A stretch of DNA of 64,000 nucleotides, taken from contig NZ_JBEPMA010000001.1 of the NCBI RefSeq assembly GCF_040545475.1, positions 248,001-312,000 on the forward strand, given 5' to 3'. Made by a program: the position numbers and the translations under genes. Under the pieces are notes generated by a model, which did no database searches, was not told where the DNA came from, and worked only from the letters and a program-made list of their open reading frames with translations. Below, piece after piece: positions 41,999-49,179 of this stretch. Every line of letters starts with the position of its first letter. Within the stretch, counting starts at the first letter, position 1. Source of the stretch: Peptoniphilus_A olsenii. Lineage in GTDB: Bacteria; Bacillota; Clostridia; Tissierellales; Peptoniphilaceae.

Positions 41999-42038
41999 AA
42001 AGATATATCTCAAAACTATTTTTGAAATATATCTTTTA
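41999..42038. terminator. AT-rich hairpin upstream of folA
   Basis: AAAAGATATAT and ATATATCTTTT arms with an inner TCAAA/TTTGA pairing form a long stem with T-rich tails on both strands. It probably ends transcription from either side at the chromosome-prophage border. Confidence 0.6.
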
Positions 42039-42499
42039 ATGTAGTACGGAAATATATAAATATATTGAATTAAGCATATTATTAATAATAGGCAACTTTT
42101 AAAAAATATAATTCCCTAAATGTTATAAAATAGCCATTTATTGATAACTTGGTGCGGAAAGTGCGAACCCAACAACATACATACAAAAAACAATTACTTT
42201 AAAAATTGCATAAAACTAAACTTGCTTTTATTTTTGATTCTTTTAACTTTTTTTATTTTTGTTACGTTTAATGTATTGTTTTAACTTAATTATATTGTAA
42301 CTTATGTGTAACCAAAGTCAACACCTTTCCAAATTTATTTTTTATAAAATATACCTTGAAAAATATTAATTTACGTACTAAGATATAGATACATCATAAA
42401 GATGGCTTTAGTATTTTATCAAGCCTTTAAAGCTTGTGGATTGAAATTATTTGAGTATTTTCAGGTAAAAAATATAAATAAATACTAAAATGCATTAGA

Positions 42500-42526
42500 G
42501 AGCCTTAATCGGCTCTTTTTTTGTAC
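42500..42526 (+). terminator. Plus-strand intrinsic terminator in the prophage border
   Basis: AGAGCC and GGCTCT form a stem around TTAATC and are followed by seven T residues on the plus strand, but not on the minus strand. It would end a rightward transcript; no protein gene precedes it, so a small RNA or a remnant is possible. Confidence 0.7.
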
Positions 42527-42638
42527 TTTAAGTTTAGTAATACAATTCATTAACAACTTATTTAAACGCTATATAACCAATCCTCACAAACATTTTTAAC
42601 ATATTTACAACTCAAAATACATATGTTCTAAAATAAAC

Positions 42639-42673
42639 AAAAAAATAAGGGTAGATTTTGTATTCTACCCCTT
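42639..42673 (-). terminator. Terminator of the prophage late operon
   Basis: GGGGTAGA and TCTACCCTT arms around an 8-base loop followed by ATTTTTTTG on the minus strand, 15 bases after the holin stop. Confidence 0.88.
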
Positions 42674-42687
42674 TATACATAGCTTTA

Positions 42688-43047
42688 TTATTTTTTCTCA
42701 ACATATTCCTTTGTCTCAATTAGATTTACCACTGGAGGGTCTTTTTCAATTTCGTCTTTCCATCTGTTTAACTCTAAGACTGCTGACTCAATCATTGTAT
42801 CTAATTCTGCATCACTGATTTTTATATTTTTATCGTTTAAATACTGCAATACATATTGTTTTTTTAGATTACCTTGACCGCTTTTTGTATAAATTTGTTC
42901 CGCCGCTCTTACTGCAATTGTCACGCTATCCATTACACTTTTAACTTTATCTTGTCCATATTTTTGTTTTAAAAGTGGTATTAGTACTCCAGTTACCAAT
43001 ATTGATACAATACTTAAAATTACATAAAAAATATTATTTATACTCAT
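42688..43047 (-). CDS. Phage holin, LLH family
   Basis: The 119-residue protein starts with one transmembrane helix (about residues 5-25), followed by a charged segment (VKSVMDSVTIAVRAAEQIYTKSGQGNLKKQYVLQYLNDKNIKISDAELDTMIESAVLELN) that matches the LL-H type holin pattern. It would form membrane lesions that release the endolysin. Last gene of the late operon, downstream of a second small membrane protein and the lysin. Confidence 0.82.
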   Translation of the reverse strand: MSINNIFYVILSIVSILVTGVLIPLLKQKYGQDKVKSVMDSVTIAVRAAEQIYTKSGQGNLKKQYVLQYLNDKNIKISDAELDTMIESAVLELNRWKDEIEKDPPVVNLIETKEYVEKK

Positions 43048-43058
43048 ATGTTACCCCC

Positions 43059-43343
43059 TTATCCAAAATCGCACGGCTCATCTTTGTCGCCTCTAATAAG
43101 CCTCACAACCTCTAAAGTCTCTTTACTAACCCTTATACCTGCTAACGCCAAAACTTCGGTTTTAAAAAAACTAAACCAATTAGTAATCAGCGTATCTAAG
43201 CCAATACCACCAGTTTTAAAAGACACAAAAAGTATCGTTATAGTAAAAAGATTAACAACAAAAAGCACTTGACGGACTATTTTTTTACTAAATAATCCAT
43301 CTTGCCTTTTTACATACTTATTTTTACCTTTTTGTCTTGCCAT
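43059..43343 (-). CDS. Small phage membrane protein in the lysis cassette
   Basis: The 94-residue protein has a basic N-terminus (MARQKGKNKYVKRQDG) and one or two hydrophobic segments (residues about 26-42 and 50-70). It overlaps the endolysin gene by 34 bases in another frame. Position between lysin and holin suggests a second holin or antiholin; I recognise no family. Confidence 0.65.
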   Translation of the reverse strand: MARQKGKNKYVKRQDGLFSKKIVRQVLFVVNLFTITILFVSFKTGGIGLDTLITNWFSFFKTEVLALAGIRVSKETLEVVRLIRGDKDEPCDFG

Positions 43344-44128
43344 GCCACATCAGCACCTATACTTTCAAAAAGTTTTCTCACGGGTCTATCTTGCCCGTTT
43401 ACGTGTATATAAGTTATACCATTTAAAATATAGCCTCTTTTAAACTCTTTTCCATTTATCAAAACTGGCACATTTTCCACGGGTTTTTTATTGATTAAAT
43501 CAATATATGCTCCCGATACAAAAGCTTTACGCCCATTAAAATCTATCTCAAACCAATTGTCAGCCTTACCCGTTATTTGCACCTCTGCACCTCTTTTTAA
43601 CTGACCAAGTCGGATTGAGTTAACGTGATTTCTCGCTCTAACATTTAAAACATTAGTGCTTACCTTACCTTTTGATTTAAAAGGCTTTATATCAACTTTA
43701 ACATTTGCTTGCTCCAAAGCTACTATCCTATATCCACGTTGCCACTTAATGCGATTAATGCTATAAGTGCCGATACCTGCATAGATAGCCTCAAACACTT
43801 TCCCATTGCCTAAATAAATACCCACATGACCAAAATACTTTCCATTTTTGTCGTTGCGATACCACACAAGGTCGCCACGTTGTATATTTTTGATATCAAT
43901 TTGTCTAAATCTGCTATCACCCTCAACGCCCATTCTGTGGGTTGTTACTGCCACATTTGGTCTAGTATTTAAGCCGATTTTATTTAAACCCTTTTGTACC
44001 AAACTAGAGCAATCGCTATAGCCTGCCCTACCTGCTTTGTCCGTCATGCGGTATCTTTGGGAGTATCTATTACCGTCATAAAATAATACTGCTTTTATAA
44101 ATTGCTCTACTAAATTTTTATTTAACAT
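43310..44128 (-). CDS. Phage endolysin: NlpC/P60 peptidase with SH3 domain
   Basis: The 272-residue protein has an N-terminal NlpC/P60-type peptidase (YSDCSSLVQKGLNKIG with the catalytic Cys, RGDLVWYRNDKNGKYFGHVGIYLGNG with the catalytic His). A bacterial SH3 domain follows (residues about 155-210: STNVLNVRARNHVNS, RGAEVQITGKADNWFEIDF). A short C-terminal copper-amine-oxidase-like stalk repeat ends it (LINGKEFKRGYILNGITYIHV). It cleaves peptidoglycan stem peptides at lysis. No signal peptide, so export depends on the holin. Confidence 0.88.
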   Translation of the reverse strand: MLNKNLVEQFIKAVLFYDGNRYSQRYRMTDKAGRAGYSDCSSLVQKGLNKIGLNTRPNVAVTTHRMGVEGDSRFRQIDIKNIQRGDLVWYRNDKNGKYFGHVGIYLGNGKVFEAIYAGIGTYSINRIKWQRGYRIVALEQANVKVDIKPFKSKGKVSTNVLNVRARNHVNSIRLGQLKRGAEVQITGKADNWFEIDFNGRKAFVSGAYIDLINKKPVENVPVLINGKEFKRGYILNGITYIHVNGQDRPVRKLFESIGADVAWQDKKVKISM

Positions 44129-44138
44129 TTGCTCTCCT

Positions 44139-44393
44139 TTACTTTATAACACCGTTTTGTACCGCATAAAAAAAGAAACTTACAAAAGAGCCGATTAACA
44201 AGCCAATAAACCACCTCATAGTTGTAACCAAATTTTGAACTTGGTCTACAAGATTTTTTATTTGTTGCTCAGTACCACTCCTATATTGCTCCAGTTTGTC
44301 AATGCGTGTACTATGATTATTGATTCGTGTTTCGTTTCGTTCGATTTTTTCTTTTAAATGTTGTCTATATAAGTCGCATTCTCTTTCGTCCAT
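44139..44393 (-). CDS. XhlA-type hemolysin/holin accessory protein
   Basis: The 84-residue protein has a coiled-coil N-terminus (KEKIERNETRINNHSTRIDKLE) and a C-terminal transmembrane helix (MRWFIGLLIGSFVSFFFY), the plan of XhlA from PBSX phages. XhlA acts with the holin in lysis. It is the first gene after the internal terminator at 44410-44436. Confidence 0.88.
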   Translation of the reverse strand: MDERECDLYRQHLKEKIERNETRINNHSTRIDKLEQYRSGTEQQIKNLVDQVQNLVTTMRWFIGLLIGSFVSFFFYAVQNGVIK

Positions 44394-44409
44394 ATGTCAC
44401 CTACTTTGT

Positions 44410-44436
44410 AAAAAAATAGGAGGCTAAAAAGCCTCC
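44410..44436 (-). terminator. Internal terminator between XkdX and the lysis cassette
   Basis: GGAGGCT and AGCCTCC form a 7-bp stem with a 4-base loop, followed by TATTTTTTT on the minus strand, directly after the XkdX stop. It would lower lysis gene expression relative to tail genes unless read through. Confidence 0.85.
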
Positions 44437-44437
44437 A

Positions 44438-44575
44438 TTAAAATTCTACTCCCGATATCTCTTTAAACTCTTCGGGTGTAATATCCCCGAATGGGTTATC
44501 CTCTGTAATCACCGCTTGTCTTAAAACATCAATACTTATCCATCTGTAGCCATATGCCATTGCCCAAAAGTCCAT
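44438..44575 (-). CDS. XkdX family phage protein
   Basis: A 45-residue frame starts at ATG 44573-44575: MDFWAMAYGYRWISIDVLRQ, ending TPEEFKEISGVEF. This matches the XkdX family (short proteins ending in an EEYKEITG-like motif) found after tail fibre genes of PBSX-type phages. Function unknown. Its ATG overlaps the stop of the upstream gene's -1 frame (TAATG), which supports that frame being translated. Confidence 0.85.
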   Translation of the reverse strand: MDFWAMAYGYRWISIDVLRQAVITEDNPFGDITPEEFKEISGVEF

Positions 44576-44930
44576 TAATTGTTACCCCCTTGCAGTTTCA
44601 TTACCTCGATTTTTAAGTTCGTAACCTCTTGTCCTAATTGTTTTTTATTTTATCATCTTTCATTCTTTCAATCTTTAGAGTTGATATTTCCTTTGTTAAA
44701 GTTTCAGCAATACCAGCTTTTTCTTCTGTTATTTCTTCTGTCTCTTCCACGATATCGTGATTCCTTTCAGCGTAAAGTTTTTGTATTTTGTCTCGTTGCT
44801 CGTTATCAACAACAGTTAAATGTTCTTCGTCTCCTTTTATTCCCGTTACTTCTTTTACTATTTCAAACCCTAAATTTTTATCTCTAGGTTGCCAAATTAT
44901 CTCGCAACCACTTTGTATATATTTATACAT
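44575..44930 (-). CDS. Phage tail-distal coiled-coil protein, apparent -1 frameshift extension
   Basis: The zero frame runs from 44930 to a TAG at 44634 (98 residues, MYKYIQSGCEIIWQPRDKNL). Its last codons are ATA AAA AAC AAT TAG. Reading in the -1 frame after A-AAA-AAC (44640-44646) adds 22 residues, QLGQEVTNLKIEVMKLQGGNN, ending at TAATG that overlaps the xkdX start. The extension repeats the preceding pattern LTKEISTLKIERMK, so the longer form looks like the original protein end. Either programmed frameshifting or loss of one A in the tract explains this. Function unknown; position suggests a tail fibre or XkdW-like protein. Confidence 0.75.
44640..44646 (-). other. Slippery heptamer A-AAA-AAC in tail-distal gene
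   Basis: The heptamer lies two codons before the zero-frame stop and is in the correct phase for -1 slippage. It is the same heptamer and preceding ATA codon as the tail-chaperone site at 53453-53459. No strong downstream stem is visible. Confidence 0.6.
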
Positions 44931-45250
44931 TTATACCTCCTCAGAAATATCAAATACCAAGCAAGTAAAGGCAAAAGTTGCCGTAAATGAATCACTAAAT
45001 TTTACAGCAATTTGAGACCCTGGAGTTGCATAAAACCTTCTGGTCCTACCAGTGTCAACACTTGTCGCCTTGGTATAATCATGTGTTGCTATCGTAAAAC
45101 CATATCCTAAATGAGCAACTTTCGGTGTTCCTGCCCCTACAATATTTACTACCATGTTGTTATCAATATAACCAACCCATAATTCTCCGTCTGGTACTTG
45201 TATTTTTTCATTTTTTTTAATAATGCTGCAATTGTTCTTTTTAGTTTCAT
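44931..45250 (-). CDS. Phage tail-region protein with frame break at an A8 tract
   Basis: A good AAGGAGG site precedes ATG 45248-45250, giving MKLKRTIAALLKK. At an eight-A run (45211-45218) this frame goes on to an unrelated stop. The -1 frame gives NEKIQVPDGELWVGYIDNN and runs on to the well-formed end ISEEV at 44931. The joined protein would have about 106 residues. An internal ATG at 45155 could give a 74-residue product, but it lacks a ribosome site. A ninth A would restore the frame. The fold looks like a small beta-rich tail protein; no family recognised. Confidence 0.65.
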
Positions 45251-45270
45251 GCTAAGGACACCTCCTTAGC
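45251..45270 (-). promoter_or_regulatory. Hairpin enclosing the ribosome site of the A8-tract gene
   Basis: GCTAAGGA and TCCTTAGC form a perfect 8-bp stem with GGTG in the loop, ending directly at the ATG. The ribosome site is partly in the stem. There is no T-run, so it is more likely to control translation than to terminate. Confidence 0.65.
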
Positions 45271-45277
45271 AAGGATA

Positions 45278-45562
45278 TTAGCCGATAACCTTAAATGCAA
45301 GCCCTGTAAAAGTCACTCCAATGTCATCGATTATTCCGTGAAAAGTTGCACCTCCCCCCAATATAATATTGAGTAATATCGGGTTAGCTACGTATTTACT
45401 ATCAGCCAATGTAGATGATGAACTCCTCATATAATTACCATTTATATAAAGACCCTCCGAATAAGTTATCGTTCCTTTCCAAACTTCATTATATGGAACA
45501 GTTATCTTTTCTCTTAATTTTATGTTTATATTTAAACTTCTATCAAATTTTAATTTTGCCAT
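45278..45562 (-). CDS. Phage tail-region protein, unknown
   Basis: The 94-residue protein is rich in short beta-type stretches (KGTITYSEGLYINGNYMR, ILLNIILGGGATFHGIIDDIG) and glycine, as in small fibre or capping proteins. It lies 11 bases after the 181-residue fibre-like protein. No family recognised. Confidence 0.6.
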   Translation of the reverse strand: MAKLKFDRSLNINIKLREKITVPYNEVWKGTITYSEGLYINGNYMRSSSSTLADSKYVANPILLNIILGGGATFHGIIDDIGVTFTGLAFKVIG

Positions 45563-45573
45563 ATTATCACTCC

Positions 45574-46119
45574 TTAACTATAAGCAAGAATTTGCTCTAT
45601 GATATCGCTACTTATTTCTGTTTTAATCTCTTGCTTTATTTTTTTTAAAAAATCATCAATCTCTTGTTTTGTATATCTATCACGCATAGCATCTTCCAAC
45701 GCTTTACCTCTTGCACCGTCAAATGCTGTATTTTTAACCTCTCCGATTTCTAATTGCTTAGATAACTCAACATAGACATAACCCGTGTAGCGATATATCT
45801 TGCCCTCAGTTTTATCAATATAAAGCTTTTTAACATCACCTTTTTCAGGAAAATTGCCCTTTTTCTCATACATAAGCACGTCTTTATATATATCAAGGTC
45901 AGGCAACTGGTCTATAATAACTTTTTTGTGGTCATCTAAATCAGCTTTTTTAGCTAACAAATCTTTTAAAGACTCACCGTCTGTACTCAAAATCTTTAAA
46001 GCATCATTTATAGATTTTAAAAGCTCATCAATCTTATCTGTATTATAATTTAAATCGCCGACTATAACATAGTCTTCTGGTTCAGGCAAATTCAAATTAT
46101 AGTTTTTTGTTTTTTGCAT
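45574..46119 (-). CDS. Phage tail fibre-like protein
   Basis: The 181-residue protein starts MQKTKNYNLNLPEPEDYVIVGDLNYNTDKIDE, a beginning common in phage tail collar or fibre proteins next to the XkdU gene. A central YIDKTEGKIYRYTGYVYVELSK segment resembles fibre repeats, and the C-terminal half is a charged helical region (QEIDDFLKKIKQEIKTEI). Probably a receptor-binding or baseplate-attached fibre. Confidence 0.75.
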   Translation of the reverse strand: MQKTKNYNLNLPEPEDYVIVGDLNYNTDKIDELLKSINDALKILSTDGESLKDLLAKKADLDDHKKVIIDQLPDLDIYKDVLMYEKKGNFPEKGDVKKLYIDKTEGKIYRYTGYVYVELSKQLEIGEVKNTAFDGARGKALEDAMRDRYTKQEIDDFLKKIKQEIKTEISSDIIEQILAYS

Positions 46120-46123
46120 TTAA

Positions 46124-46948
46124 TCACCCCTTGTACTCATTAAATTTTAACCATGTAATAGGCTCTAAATCACGCCATCTCACGTCTTTTGTCGCTTTTT
46201 CCCACGTGTTTTGCGTGTAGGTAAAACACCAATTTAAATCAGCTGGCATATTACGCTCAAGCACTCGCTCAAAGTCCTCCAAGTTATTAGGTAACCCATT
46301 TGCGACAAACTTTATCTCAAATATATAAGGCTCATCAGTCCTTGTTACCTCAACTCCTGCATCATTATTACTAAAAGCACTACATAAGTCTTTTATAGCT
46401 TGCTCGTCAATTTGTTTGTGCATCAAGCTAAGCACTGTTTGTATCTGTCTGCGTCTTTGCTTGTAACTCAAATCTTTATTAGTTACAAGTCCAAGCCTAC
46501 TTTCAAAATAAGGCAATAACTCAATTGCAGTATCAAGATTTAAATTTCTGTCGACTCTAGATACTTGCTCCTCCAGGTATCTAAAACTCGTATCTAAAAC
46601 TTTACATAAATTGTCAAAAGTTGGATTTATTTTGTCATACCAAGGCAAAAAGTATATTAGCATCTCATAAAAATTGATAGCCGATACAAAAATAGCTACA
46701 CTCATCTCCGTGTCGTTTTGTAAGATAAGTGATTTATTTAAAATTTCGGACAATAAAAAAGAAACCTCTTTTTCTGTGTCCGTCTCTAAATCTACTTTAC
46801 CCCTATCTACTTTTATGCCTTTTACGCTTAAATCATTGTCTTGCTCCAGTAACACCAGTGCAAAGTCTTGCCATTGATGACTATTTAAACTCTGCCAAGT
46901 CCTCTTATTGACCGTGTTATAACTAGACTCAAAAATTAAATTGCCCAT
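46124..46948 (-). CDS. Phage tail protein, XkdU/YmfQ-like (DUF2313)
   Basis: The 274-residue protein carries the DUF2313 pattern in its middle and C-terminal part (LNLDTAIELLPYFESRLGLVTNKDLSYKQRRRQIQTVLSL, then QAIKDLCSAF and FEIKFVA). XkdU-type proteins sit at the baseplate periphery and follow the J protein. An N-terminal extension of about 100 residues precedes the DUF2313 part. Four bases separate it from the fibre gene. Confidence 0.8.
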   Translation of the reverse strand: MGNLIFESSYNTVNKRTWQSLNSHQWQDFALVLLEQDNDLSVKGIKVDRGKVDLETDTEKEVSFLLSEILNKSLILQNDTEMSVAIFVSAINFYEMLIYFLPWYDKINPTFDNLCKVLDTSFRYLEEQVSRVDRNLNLDTAIELLPYFESRLGLVTNKDLSYKQRRRQIQTVLSLMHKQIDEQAIKDLCSAFSNNDAGVEVTRTDEPYIFEIKFVANGLPNNLEDFERVLERNMPADLNWCFTYTQNTWEKATKDVRWRDLEPITWLKFNEYKG

Positions 46949-46949
46949 A

Positions 46950-47294
46950 CTATCTAAGTCTCACTATCATGTAGCCACGTGGTATTTTGTATTGAGATGC
47001 AACACCTATTGTCTTTACAACCTCAGGTGTACCTTCCCAAATTTTATGACCGCCTTTAATTGCATCATAAAGACTTATTTTAGTTACTGCTCCCCACTCC
47101 TCTTTAGCAATGGGAAATTCAATATCCAAAATATTTTGCACCTGCCCGTTGCTCGGCTCAGTAAAATTTACAAGCACCCTTTTATAACTGCCTGCTTTTA
47201 ATTCCTCCGTGTTTTCTAAAGCACAATAAACTTTTCTGTTTATCAAACTTTCTTTTAATATACGGTTTTTTTCGTATACTTGCATATTATTCAA
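46950..47294 (-). CDS. Phage baseplate-region protein, unknown
   Basis: The 114-residue protein contains IEFPIAKEEWGAVTKISLYDAIKGG, a pattern seen in phage proteins that resemble tail fibre subunits. The start is TTG at 47294 with GGAGG nine bases upstream; ATG three codons later is possible. It overlaps the end of the baseplate J gene by 8 bases. Confidence 0.6.
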   Translation of the reverse strand: MNNMQVYEKNRILKESLINRKVYCALENTEELKAGSYKRVLVNFTEPSNGQVQNILDIEFPIAKEEWGAVTKISLYDAIKGGHKIWEGTPEVVKTIGVASQYKIPRGYMIVRLR

Positions 47295-48345
47295 TAATAT
47301 TCACCTCCACAATTTCTAATTCGGGTACTTCTGTTTCAGCCATCTTCACATTTTTCATTGTTTTATTTAACTTTAAATCGCTATAATCTGCCACTCCATT
47401 AACTTTTAAAATCTCAGCACCAATTTTAGCATATGACACAAAGTTTTGTTTAAAAGATATATCATATAGATATTGCCCTATACGTTTTTTTATATCTGCT
47501 TTTACATCAATTAAATTAGCGTTTTGCGTCAATCTTACATCAACATCAACACTTATCTTTTTAGTAGTCGCACTCTCGACAGTTAAACTCTCATAACGGA
47601 TTGGTGCCTCTTTTAAAATATGATTTTTAACTTTGTCAAGTAAATCTTTGCCAACCGCTTTACGATTTAAGCCGATTACTACCACTTTAACAGTTCCACC
47701 GCCTGCCCAAGTCCTAAACACTTTAGCATTCCAAATTCCGTCAACCTCTGTTGCCCACAATTTATAATGAGCAGGATTACCTGCCTTTGGTGGATTGAGT
47801 AACTTTTCGTAATATCTTTCCCTTAAATCGTCATCTGATTCTTCGTCATAACCATTTATAATTTCTTGCTCATTGCTTATGTCGCTGATACCTTGTATAT
47901 AAGGTTTTGCCTTGTCTATCGCCCTTGGTAATACATTAGCATCACCACCAAAATCTTTTGATGTAACTTTTACTTTAATATTTCCACTTTCAGGTATCTC
48001 ATAATCTTTACTTATAGTAAATTCAACATCACCTGCATAAAAAATTGTATCACGAGGTATTAAAGTTTTTGGTACTCCAGTTACAGTTATATATCCACTT
48101 GACTGTGTAGCTTGTTTACGCATAAGTCCTGCTATTTGTAAGACCCTAGTCTCTAACTCCTCATCTTCCAAATTGTCGACATTAAATTTTTTAAATAACT
48201 CTAGTATTACCCTTTGTCCTTCCTCAAAAATTATAGCAGTTGCCGACAAAATATCATAACTAAAGCTATTAGGTGACTTATCCTCGGTATTGCTCAAATT
48301 GTTAAGCATTACCTTTAAAAATTCCTCTTGCGTTCTTTCTTTCAT
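47287..48345 (-). CDS. Baseplate J-like protein (XkdT)
   Basis: The 352-residue protein matches baseplate J (gp47/XkdT) in layout: ATQSSGYITVTGVPKTLIPRDTIFYAGDVEF, YEIPESGNIKVKVTSKDFGGDANVLP, and DDDLRERYYEKLLNPPKAGNPAHYKLWATEVDGIWNAKV. It forms the baseplate wedge. It follows XkdS by 4 bases. Confidence 0.92.
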   Translation of the reverse strand: MKERTQEEFLKVMLNNLSNTEDKSPNSFSYDILSATAIIFEEGQRVILELFKKFNVDNLEDEELETRVLQIAGLMRKQATQSSGYITVTGVPKTLIPRDTIFYAGDVEFTISKDYEIPESGNIKVKVTSKDFGGDANVLPRAIDKAKPYIQGISDISNEQEIINGYDEESDDDLRERYYEKLLNPPKAGNPAHYKLWATEVDGIWNAKVFRTWAGGGTVKVVVIGLNRKAVGKDLLDKVKNHILKEAPIRYESLTVESATTKKISVDVDVRLTQNANLIDVKADIKKRIGQYLYDISFKQNFVSYAKIGAEILKVNGVADYSDLKLNKTMKNVKMAETEVPELEIVEVNIIE

Positions 48346-48349
48346 TTCG

Positions 48350-48793
48350 TCACCCCCTCACAATTAAGTTATCGACAATCATTTGTCCATATATCGTGAT
48401 AGCTTTAAAGCTAATGTACAAAATACCCTCGTCAAAATTTACTTTAAATTCCTCAAGCCTTATGATATAGTCCTCTAAGGCTCTCTCTATTGCCTCTTTA
48501 CAATATCTTTCAGCCTCTGAGTTTACATAACCTTGTGTATAAGCTTGACCTATCAATGTCTCTAACTCGTGCCCATACGACCACGGAAATACAACCCATC
48601 TATACCTTTCTGACATAAAAAGTTTCCAAATTTTTATTTTTAAAGCATCATTTTTATAAACCTTATACATTTTGCCGTCTTTATATTTAAAGTTAGCCGT
48701 ATCCATGTCATAAGCATACTCACAAGCAAGAGGCGGTTCTTTTAAGTTTTCCCCCACCAAGTGAGGGTCAATAAAAGGATAAAAATCTGCCAT
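48350..48793 (-). CDS. Phage baseplate wedge protein XkdS-like (DUF2634)
   Basis: The 147-residue protein has the DUF2634 pattern (KIWKLFMSERYRWVVFPWSYGHELETLIG and ALEDYIIRLEEFKVNF), equivalent to gp25-like wedge proteins of contractile tails. Placed between XkdR and XkdT genes as in PBSX. Confidence 0.88.
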   Translation of the reverse strand: MADFYPFIDPHLVGENLKEPPLACEYAYDMDTANFKYKDGKMYKVYKNDALKIKIWKLFMSERYRWVVFPWSYGHELETLIGQAYTQGYVNSEAERYCKEAIERALEDYIIRLEEFKVNFDEGILYISFKAITIYGQMIVDNLIVRG

Positions 48794-48794
48794 A

Positions 48795-49175
48795 TTACCA
48801 CCTCGCTATCTTAAAAATCACATATATAGTCTGTTTATCTTTAGATTGCAAACAAGCGACCAAATCACCTGCTTTTAACTCATCTTTAAAAATAATTTTT
48901 GCCTTTGGATATCCACCTGCTATATGACTATCGCCCTTACTATCTGCACCAATAAAAGGTGCACTCGGTATCTCTATCTCTCTTTCGTGACCCTTTACCC
49001 AGTACTCATCAAGTTTGATATTCTTTTTCTTATAATTAATATCACGGACTTTAATTTCCAGATCGGGCAGTGGACTTATAACCTCGCCCGTCTCGCAATA
49101 TGGGAGCGACTCAAACTCGGGCGATGGGTCAAACAAATCAACTATCTCTTGTGCTCCATTATTTTTTTGTTGCAA
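48795..49175 (-). CDS. XkdR-like protein (DUF2577)
   Basis: The 126-residue protein matches DUF2577 (ISPLPDLEIKVRDINYKKKNIKLDEYWVKGH, ending DLVACLQSKDKQTIYVIFKIARW). This family sits at the baseplate between hub and wedge genes. Function is structural, probably an OB-like spike base. One base separates it from the XkdS gene. Confidence 0.85.
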   Translation of the reverse strand: MQQKNNGAQEIVDLFDPSPEFESLPYCETGEVISPLPDLEIKVRDINYKKKNIKLDEYWVKGHEREIEIPSAPFIGADSKGDSHIAGGYPKAKIIFKDELKAGDLVACLQSKDKQTIYVIFKIARW

Positions 49176-49179
49176 TTAA

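Larger units (their letters stand above)
41939..42687. other. Gene-free 749-base junction between folA and prophage
   Basis: This very AT-rich stretch holds a hairpin at about 41999-42038, a plus-strand terminator at 42500-42526 and the prophage late terminator at 42639-42673. A short GC-richer island (TTGGTGCGGAAAGTGCGAAC, 42149-42168) stands out. A 28-codon plus frame at 42400-42486 has no ribosome site. The prophage attachment site should be here because structural genes begin directly to the right, but the second copy is outside the window and the core cannot be defined. Confidence 0.6.

Noticed and set aside
42400..42486. 28-codon plus frame before the 42500 terminator
   Set aside because: No ribosome site and no recognisable product; kept only as part of the border region.
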